From JBAUHN01 sp049680295 (GTDB taxonomy: Bacteria; Pseudomonadota; Alphaproteobacteria; Rhodobacterales; Rhodobacteraceae): 49,014 nt of DNA. The stretch covers positions 1-49,014 of the forward strand of contig JBAUHN010000159.1 in NCBI GenBank assembly GCA_049680295.1, in the 5' to 3' direction. The translations under genes and the position numbers were made by a program. Shown one piece after another: positions 43,836 to 49,014 of this stretch. Below the pieces are notes generated by a model. The model was not told where the DNA came from. It searched no databases and saw only the letters and a program-made list of their open reading frames with translations. Each line of letters opens with the position of its first letter. Position 1 is the first letter of the stretch.

Positions 43836-44491
43836 CACCAGCCAATCCCCCTGCCCCCGTGCGCGTTTTGATCGTCGATGACCATCCTATGGTTGCCGAA
43901 GGCATACAATCCATCCTCGAAAGCTATGATGACATCGACGTGGTTGGCACATTGAATTCCGGCCGTGCCGCGATTGATCTGATCGACACATTGAACCCGG
44001 ACGTGGTTTTGATGGATTTGAATATGCCCGATGTGGGCGGGCTGTCGGCCACTGAAATCCTGTTGGAACGCCGGCCCGACACGCGCATATTGATCCTGTC
44101 GATGCATGACAGTCCCGAATACATCGCCTCGGCGCTGAGCCATGGCGCAATGGGATATATCCTCAAAGACGTTCAGACCGACGAGATCAAGCTTGCCATT
44201 GATGCGGTCCTGTCAGGCAAACGCTATCTGTGTACCGGCGCCAAAGGGTCGCTTGCGCCTAAAACCGACGACGCCCGCGAGGCGCTTACGGGCCGTGAAC
44301 AAACCATCCTGTTGCAGCTTGCCAACGGCAAATCCAACAAAGACGTCGCCGAAGAACTGGAAATCTCGGTGCGCACAGTCGAGACCCATCGCAAGAACAT
44401 CAAACGCAAGCTGGGCATCTCCAGCACCGCCGGGCTGACCAGATATGCCTTGGAACATGGCGTGCTGCAGGGCACCGGCATTGAAATTTAA
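43832..44491 (+). CDS. NarL/LuxR-family response regulator
   Basis: A 219-residue regulator. The receiver domain has the acidic pocket VLIVDDHPMVAEG and phospho-acceptor D62 in VVLMDLNMPD, with the conserved Lys in ILKDVQTDE. The C-terminal LuxR HTH is LTGREQTILLQLANGKSNKD and ISVRTVETHRKNIKRKLGIS. It overlaps the kinase gene by four bases, so kinase and regulator are a cognate pair. The likely target is the divergent TRAP operon, inferred from position. Confidence 0.93.
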   Translation: MTPANPPAPVRVLIVDDHPMVAEGIQSILESYDDIDVVGTLNSGRAAIDLIDTLNPDVVLMDLNMPDVGGLSATEILLERRPDTRILILSMHDSPEYIASALSHGAMGYILKDVQTDEIKLAIDAVLSGKRYLCTGAKGSLAPKTDDAREALTGREQTILLQLANGKSNKDVAEELEISVRTVETHRKNIKRKLGISSTAGLTRYALEHGVLQGTGIEI

Positions 44492-44629
44492 CAAACTGCG
44501 CCTGTCGGCAGATCAGATTCCCCCTGAAATTTGGCCCTCGATTTAATGAAATGACCAATAGACCCGATGACACAGCAATATTGTTTCAATAATTCGCCGC
44601 CCTGCGACATAAAATCCGCGTTTTGCCGG

Positions 44630-44658
44630 TTGACGCCCCTGTTTGTCGCTCATAATGT
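44630..44658 (+). promoter_or_regulatory. Promoter of the ilvIH leader
   Basis: TTGACG (44630-44635) and TAATGT (44653-44658) are separated by 17 bases and lie 28 bases before the leader peptide ATG. The match to the sigma-70 type consensus is good at -35 and fair at -10. Confidence 0.6.
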
Positions 44659-44686
44659 CCCCGCAGCATAAAAGGAGCCACCAAAG

Positions 44687-44734
44687 ATGACACAGGCTGT
44701 CGTCATTCTAGGACACACGCGCATGGGCCGGTAA
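44687..44734 (+). CDS. ilvIH leader peptide (15 codons)
   Basis: MTQAVVILGHTRMGR. AAAGGAG lies nine bases upstream of the ATG. Codons 5-8 are Val, Val, Ile and Leu, precisely the end products of the pathway encoded downstream. It is followed by a terminator at 44760-44786 and by acetolactate synthase genes. The peptide is therefore a translation-sensing leader of a classic attenuator, not a functional product in itself. It is too short for normal gene calling. Confidence 0.85.
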   Translation: MTQAVVILGHTRMGR

Positions 44735-44786
44735 CGGTAGACCATAGTCTGACCCATGCGCCCCCGCCAAAACCGGGGGCTTTTTT
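44719..44786 (+). terminator. Attenuator: antiterminator and terminator stems before ilvI
   Basis: GCGCATGGG (44719-44727) can pair with CCCATGCGC (44753-44761), nine perfect pairs. The terminator stem is GCCCCCG (44760-44766) with CGGGGGC (44774-44780) and T6 (44781-44786). The two share bases 44760-44761. A ribosome that reaches the leader stop at 44732-44734 would cover the first arm and let the terminator form; one that stalls on the Val/Ile/Leu codons (44699-44710) would leave that arm free to form the antiterminator. This is inference from pairing and layout. Confidence 0.8.
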
Positions 44787-44839
44787 ATGCGTAACAGAGA
44801 AATGGATCGAATGCCGGTCCGAAACGGAGCACGAAGAAT

Positions 44840-46591
44840 ATGACACGCCAAATGTCCGGAGCAAAAATGATTGTCCAAGCCCTGATTGATCAGGGTGTCG
44901 ACACCGTCTTTGGGTATCCCGGTGGCGCCGTGCTACCGATATACGACGAAGTTTTTCAGCAAAACTCGATCAAGCATATATTGGTGCGTCACGAACAAGG
45001 CGCTGTGCATGCTGCCGAAGGCTATGCGCGCTCAACCGGCAAACCCGGCGTTGTTCTGGTGACCTCTGGCCCCGGTGCGACAAATGCAGTCACCGGCCTG
45101 ACGGATGCGCTGCTGGACAGCATCCCGATTGTGGTTCTGACCGGACAGGTACCGACCTTTATGATCGGGTCGGATGCCTTTCAGGAGGCTGACACCGTGG
45201 GCATCACCCGCCCTTGCACCAAACACAATTGGCTGGTCAAGGAGACCGACAATCTGGCCGGTGTCCTGCACGAAGCATTCCACGTGGCCACTCACGGGCG
45301 CCCCGGCCCGGTTCTGGTCGACATCCCCAAGGACGTACAATTTGCCACCGGCACCTATACGGCGCCGAAACCGTCAACCTCGCATTATCAGCCGCGCGTC
45401 AAAGGCGACATGGAGGAAATCACCGAATTGGTTGCCGCGCTGGAAAAAGCCAAACGCCCGCTGTTCTACACCGGCGGCGGTGTGGTCAATTCCGGCCCCG
45501 CGGCCAGCCAGCTTTTGCGCGAATTGGTCGAGGCCACCGGCTTTCCGATCACCTCGACGCTGATGGGTCTGGGCTGTTACCCGGCGTCGGGCGACAAATG
45601 GTTGGGCATGTTGGGCATGCACGGGCTTTATCAGGCCAATATGGCGATGCATGATTGCGATCTGATGATCAACATCGGCGCGCGGTTTGACGACCGGATC
45701 ACCGGGCGGATCGACGCATTCAGCCCGAAATCCACCAAGGCACATATCGACATTGACCCGTCATCCATCAACAAGGTGATCAAGGCGGACATCCCGATTG
45801 TTGGCGATGTCGGCCATGTGTTGGAGGATATCCTGAAAATCTGGAAATCACGCGGCCGAAAAACCAACAGCGAGGCAGTGGTGAAATGGTGGCGTCAGAT
45901 CAACGAATGGCGCAGCGTGGATTGCCTGAAGTTCAGCCAAAAGGGCAGCACCATCAAACCGCAATATGCGCTGGAACGGCTGGAGGCCCTGACCAAAGAC
46001 CGTGATCGCTATATCTGTACCGAAGTCGGCCAGCACCAGATGTGGGCCGCGCAATACCTTGGCTTTGAAGCGCCCAACCGCTGGATGACCTCGGGCGGTC
46101 TTGGCACGATGGGCTACGGGTTTCCCGCCTCTATTGGCGTGCAGATGGCGCATCCCGAGGCCTGCGTGATCAACGTCGCAGGCGAAGCAAGCTGGCTGAT
46201 GAACATGCAAGAAATGGGCACGGCGGTGCAATATAACCTGCCTGTCAAACAGTTCATCCTGAACAACGAACGTCTTGGCATGGTGCGCCAGTGGCAGGAA
46301 TTGCTGCATGGTGAGCGCTATTCACAATCCTGGTCCGAGGCCCTGCCCGATTTCGTCAAACTGGCCGAAGCCTTTGGCGCAAAAGGGATTTTATGTTCCG
46401 ACCCGGCGGGTCTGGATGATGCGATAATGGAAATGCTGGACCATGATGGACCTGTAATTTTCGATTGTCTGGTCGAAAAGCACGAAAACTGCTTTCCGAT
46501 GATCCCATCAGGCAAGGCCCACAATGAAATGCTGCTGGGCGAGGCCGAGACAAAAGATGTGATTAAAGCCGACGGCGCGGTGATGGTGTGA
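44840..46591 (+). CDS. ilvI: Acetolactate synthase large subunit
   Basis: A 583-residue catalytic subunit that makes acetolactate and acetohydroxybutyrate, the first common step of Val, Leu and Ile synthesis, with thiamine diphosphate, FAD and magnesium. The N-terminal TPP motif is VFGYPGGAVLPIYDE, and the cofactor Glu is E52 in RHEQGAVHAAEGYAR. In the C-terminal TPP motif the usual GDGS reads GEAS (residues 448-451) in NVAGEASWLMNMQEM; I recall this form from alphaproteobacterial enzymes. It is preceded by a leader-peptide attenuator and followed by the regulatory subunit gene. Confidence 0.96.
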   Translation: MTRQMSGAKMIVQALIDQGVDTVFGYPGGAVLPIYDEVFQQNSIKHILVRHEQGAVHAAEGYARSTGKPGVVLVTSGPGATNAVTGLTDALLDSIPIVVLTGQVPTFMIGSDAFQEADTVGITRPCTKHNWLVKETDNLAGVLHEAFHVATHGRPGPVLVDIPKDVQFATGTYTAPKPSTSHYQPRVKGDMEEITELVAALEKAKRPLFYTGGGVVNSGPAASQLLRELVEATGFPITSTLMGLGCYPASGDKWLGMLGMHGLYQANMAMHDCDLMINIGARFDDRITGRIDAFSPKSTKAHIDIDPSSINKVIKADIPIVGDVGHVLEDILKIWKSRGRKTNSEAVVKWWRQINEWRSVDCLKFSQKGSTIKPQYALERLEALTKDRDRYICTEVGQHQMWAAQYLGFEAPNRWMTSGGLGTMGYGFPASIGVQMAHPEACVINVAGEASWLMNMQEMGTAVQYNLPVKQFILNNERLGMVRQWQELLHGERYSQSWSEALPDFVKLAEAFGAKGILCSDPAGLDDAIMEMLDHDGPVIFDCLVEKHENCFPMIPSGKAHNEMLLGEAETKDVIKADGAVMV

Positions 46592-46640
46592 TCTGCACAA
46601 TCTCCCTGTTTTCGAAAATGAAACGAAAAGGACCTGAATA

Positions 46641-47201
46641 ATGTCAGCCCTAAAACTCAAAAAAGGCGCCACCAGCCATTCGGCCTATAACCTAAGGCCA
46701 ACATTTTCTGACGTGGTTGAGCGTCACACGCTGGCGGTTTTGGTCGAAAATGAGCCAGGTGTGCTGGCCCGTGTTATCGGCCTGTTCGCCGGACGCGGCT
46801 ATAATATCGACAGCCTGACGGTGGCAGAGGTGGATCACACCGGCCATCTGAGCCGAATTACAATCGTTACATCCGGCACGCCGCAGGTGATCGAACAGAT
46901 CAAGGCCCAGCTGGGCCGCATCGTAACGGTGCACGACGTGCATGACCTGACCGTCGAAGGCTCCAGCGTTGAGCGTGAATTGGCGATGTTCAAGGTTGTG
47001 GGCGGGGGCGACAAACGTGTCGAGGCGTTGCGACTGGCCGATATTTTCCGGGCCAACGTGGTCGACAGCACGCTTGAAAGCTTTGTCTTTGAAATTACCG
47101 GATCGCCGGAAAAAATTGATGCGTTCGCAGACCTTATGCGCCCATTGGGGCTGGCAGAGGTCGCCAGAACCGGTGTCGCCGCATTGTCACGCGGCGACTA
47201 G
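46641..47201 (+). CDS. ilvH: Acetolactate synthase small (regulatory) subunit
   Basis: A 186-residue regulatory subunit. An ACT domain is at about residues 28-100 (HTLAVLVENEPGVLARVIGLFAGRG, NIDSLTV), where Val binds to feedback-inhibit the enzyme, and a C-terminal ALS_ss domain follows (ERELAMFKVVGG, FVFEITGSPEKIDAFADLM). It starts 49 bases after ilvI with AAAAGGA upstream. It completes the attenuated ilvIH unit. Confidence 0.95.
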   Translation: MSALKLKKGATSHSAYNLRPTFSDVVERHTLAVLVENEPGVLARVIGLFAGRGYNIDSLTVAEVDHTGHLSRITIVTSGTPQVIEQIKAQLGRIVTVHDVHDLTVEGSSVERELAMFKVVGGGDKRVEALRLADIFRANVVDSTLESFVFEITGSPEKIDAFADLMRPLGLAEVARTGVAALSRGD

Positions 47202-47229
47202 GTACAATCATTCAGGGCTGGGATACAAT

Positions 47230-47598
47230 TCAGGCCTTGGTGTTAGAAACGCGACGTTCCGGGAAATCTGTCCCATTCGTTGCGCGCAGATTAAAAGGGA
47301 TAACCTGCGCCGTGCGTGGTTTTTCCTTTTCTGGTGTTGGTGTCTGCGCGCGCAGCACCTTCGGCAAGGCGGTTGCGACTTTTTCGATAACCAGCCGCGG
47401 ATTTTGCGCCCGGCGCGTTGCATTTTCAACGTGAACGTCAAATTGAACAAGATCACCGGCATCAAAAACAATATTGTCTTCCGCGGATTGGCTGACGCAT
47501 TTGAAATAGGCCAGATCACCTTGATCTTCGCACCAGATAACCGCTTTCCGGTCCGATTGATCGCTCCACAAAACAACCCCAAACATGCAGCAGTCCAT
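47230..47598 (-). CDS. 122-residue protein of unknown function
   Basis: The N-terminal region VVLWSDQSDRKAVIWCEDQGDLAYF with Trp/Cys clusters, followed by FDAGDLVQFDVHVENATRRAQNP, suggests a small beta-rich domain, perhaps OB-like. The C-terminal half is basic and low-complexity. I recall similar small proteins in Rhodobacterales but can give no function. An internal ATG at 47586 is an alternative start; no clear ribosome site is seen for either. It is convergent with ilvH. Confidence 0.6.
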   Translation of the reverse strand: MDCCMFGVVLWSDQSDRKAVIWCEDQGDLAYFKCVSQSAEDNIVFDAGDLVQFDVHVENATRRAQNPRLVIEKVATALPKVLRAQTPTPEKEKPRTAQVIPFNLRATNGTDFPERRVSNTKA

Positions 47599-47712
47599 TT
47601 TAGTTAGATTTGAACTGACATTACCAACAAGTTAAGCGCAGCCGACATGTCTAAGTGTGCAACGTTCGCTTGCAATTTGTGTCATTAATGCTAACACACG
47701 GTTGCTATTCCA

Positions 47713-47741
47713 CGTCATTTCTGACGCTATTGCGCGTCATT
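47713..47741. promoter_or_regulatory. Candidate operator upstream of the HTH regulator
   Basis: CGTCA-TTTC-TGACG (47713-47726) is a perfect 5-bp dyad; a further GCGTCAT half follows at 47734-47740. They lie about 75-100 bases before the regulator ATG, where autoregulation would act. Confidence 0.35.
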
Positions 47742-47813
47742 CACAAAAAACTCACATTTCATATTCGCTTTAAGCGCTAGATAGTTCAAAGTGATTCAAT
47801 CTCAGGGAGAGGC

Positions 47814-48617
47814 ATGGCAGTGCAAAAACCCAACCGATCACCAGCAGAACTTCGCAATATGTTTGGTTCGAATTTACGAACCCTATCTTCTCAATACCGC
47901 TCCATTTCGCATTTGTCGCAATTACTGGGTATCAACCGAACGCAGTTTAACCGCTATTTGTCGGGCGATAGTTTTCCAAGACCGGACGTGCTGGCGCGTA
48001 TCTGCAACTTTTTCGGCGTCGATGCCCGTATCTTATTGGAACCGCTGGACGACATCAGCGAAAATCCGACCCCTTTTGGCAGCAGCAAAATCAGCGATTT
48101 TCTGACCCAGGCGACATTCGAAGTGCCCGAAGATGTCTTTCCCAGCGGGTTTTACCGGTTTAGCCGCCGCAGCTTTTTGAGCGAAGGCAATTATGTGCGC
48201 GGGCTGGTCCAAATCCGCCGCGATGGACCGACGACGTATTTGCGCGGGCTGGAAGCAAAAGCCGCGATGCGCGCCCAAGGGCTAAGTGTTGAACCTGCGC
48301 AACGAGAATTTCGTGGGTTGGTCATTCAGTTGGAAGAAGGTGTCGCCGCGATTGCTGCACGTCTGAAAGGCAAGACATCTTCGGTCAATTTCCTCAACCG
48401 TGTCACGTCATTTGATAACAACTATTGGGTTGGCTACACCGCTCGCACCGTCCGCGAGACCCCAGGCACCAGCCGCGTCGCGCGTCTGGTGTACGAGCAT
48501 TTGGGACAGGATTTTGGCAAAGCAATGGGTGCCGCCCGCGAGGCAGGCATATGTGCGCTGGATGACTTGCTGCCATTTCACCAAAGCCTGTTGCAGCCCG
48601 ATACACCATTTCGGTAG
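47814..48617 (+). CDS. XRE-type HTH transcriptional regulator
   Basis: A 267-residue protein. The HTH domain is at residues 10-75 (AELRNMFGSNLRTLSSQYRS, then LSQLLGINRTQFNRYLSG, DVLARICNFFGVD), typical of XRE/Cro family DNA-binding proteins. The C-terminal 190 residues (VFPSGFYRFSRRSF, FRGLVIQLEEGVAAIAARLKG) form an unrecognised domain that may bind a ligand. GGGAGAG precedes the ATG. It lies 108 bases upstream of the Rieske oxygenase gene on the same strand and may control it. Confidence 0.85.
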   Translation: MAVQKPNRSPAELRNMFGSNLRTLSSQYRSISHLSQLLGINRTQFNRYLSGDSFPRPDVLARICNFFGVDARILLEPLDDISENPTPFGSSKISDFLTQATFEVPEDVFPSGFYRFSRRSFLSEGNYVRGLVQIRRDGPTTYLRGLEAKAAMRAQGLSVEPAQREFRGLVIQLEEGVAAIAARLKGKTSSVNFLNRVTSFDNNYWVGYTARTVRETPGTSRVARLVYEHLGQDFGKAMGAAREAGICALDDLLPFHQSLLQPDTPFR

Positions 48618-48725
48618 ACAAAAAATTGCAAATCGTGTCGCCTTGAAGAAACTCAAGTCGTTTTGCGCCTGCCAACGACGCTCTTTTTCCGCTTACACTG
48701 CAGCTGAGCCGCAAGGAGAGATTTG

Positions 48726-49014
48726 ATGGAAAATAACGTTACAGATTTGGCTGCCGTGCACCGTCCGATTGCGCAAGCAAATGGATTGCCCAACGCCCAC
48801 TACATTGATCAAGGCGTCTTTGAAGAAGAAAAGCGGGCTTTGTTGTTTGATCAGTGGGCTGGTCTTGCGGTGGGGGCAGATGTTCCTGAAATCGGCGATG
48901 CGGTTCCGATCACCTTTCTTGGCATGCCGCTTTTGTTGCTGCGCGACAAACAGGGACAATGCCGGGTTTTTCAAAACACCTGCCGTCACCGTGGCATGAT
49001 ACTGGTTGATGCAC
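48726..49014 (+). CDS. Rieske 2Fe-2S oxygenase alpha subunit, 3' truncated by window
   Basis: The visible 96 residues start MENNVTDLAAVHRPIAQANG and reach the first half of the Rieske motif, CRHRGMILVDA, in QNTCRHRGM. The second Cys-His pair lies beyond the window. Upstream AAGGAG is well spaced before the ATG at 48726. Ring-hydroxylating or N-demethylating oxygenases of this type accept a wide range of substrates, and choline or betaine-type enzymes are common in the group; the choice cannot be made here. Confidence 0.85.
   Translation, partial: MENNVTDLAAVHRPIAQANGLPNAHYIDQGVFEEEKRALLFDQWAGLAVGADVPEIGDAVPITFLGMPLLLLRDKQGQCRVFQNTCRHRGMILVDA

Noticed and set aside
1..49014. CRISPR arrays, insertion sequences, prophage or rRNA
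   Set aside because: No regularly spaced repeats, transposase genes, phage genes or rRNA sequences are present.

Overview
The window reads as a chromosomal segment of an alphaproteobacterium of the Rhodobacterales, most likely the marine Roseobacter group. This is inferred from gene content, not from a phylogeny. The markers are a Hint-domain secreted-type protein, a pair of FAD/GcvT dimethylglycine-dehydrogenase-like proteins, a TakP-like TRAP transporter with oversized membrane subunits, a DksA with a degraded zinc finger, Bpt-type aminoacyl-tRNA:protein transferase, a paired RNA methyltransferase and PIN protein, and DUF2852 and DUF2927 proteins. Base composition is moderately GC-rich throughout. 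Coding density is high, and I see no insertion sequence, prophage, CRISPR array or rRNA.

Layout, left to right. Positions 3-1991 hold the 3' part of a fused two-domain peptide ABC-transporter ATPase. Positions 2060-9926 hold housekeeping genes: a small membrane protein, a lytic transglycosylase, ssb, aroK-aroB on the minus strand, and divergently a 49-aa membrane peptide, an exported 531-aa protein, xerD and a CNNM/CorC-type protein. Positions 10195-16103 hold two divergent FAD-GcvT oxidoreductases and a MobA/MocA-like nucleotidyltransferase. Positions 16226-18614 hold a Hint-domain protein, a long non-coding gap and tRNA-Leu(CAA). Positions 18799-22422 hold exoD-dsbB, then an arginine-to-proline route (arginase and ornithine cyclodeaminase) beside a divergent Lrp/AsnC regulator. 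Positions 22425-29223 hold a flavin monooxygenase, dksA, and a run of MoxR ATPase, GNAT, DUF2927 lipoprotein, 55-aa membrane protein, VWA protein and M48 protease. Positions 29229-34969 (minus strand) hold a PIN protein, an RNA methyltransferase, a lipoprotein, a 90-aa protein and glnE. Positions 35047-37473 hold YbaK-like, DUF2852, RDD and arginyl/leucyltransferase genes. Positions 37615-44491 hold a TRAP transporter (dctP-dctQ-dctM, minus) and a divergent Cache-domain histidine kinase/response regulator pair. Positions 44630-47201 hold ilvI-ilvH with a complete leader-peptide attenuator. Positions 47230-49014 hold an orphan protein, an HTH regulator and the start of a Rieske oxygenase.

The best-resolved regulatory element is the attenuator in front of ilvI: a promoter, a 15-codon leader with consecutive Val-Val-Ile-Leu codons, an antiterminator and a GC-rich terminator with six T. 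Less explained are two 19-bp dyads upstream of the DUF2852 gene, a pair of perfect 16-bp direct repeats upstream of the GNAT gene, and a strong hairpin between the TRAP binding-protein and membrane-subunit genes. I found no convincing wholly new multi-gene system. The most promising candidates are the MoxR/VWA/M48 membrane-associated cluster and the PIN/RNA-methyltransferase pair.
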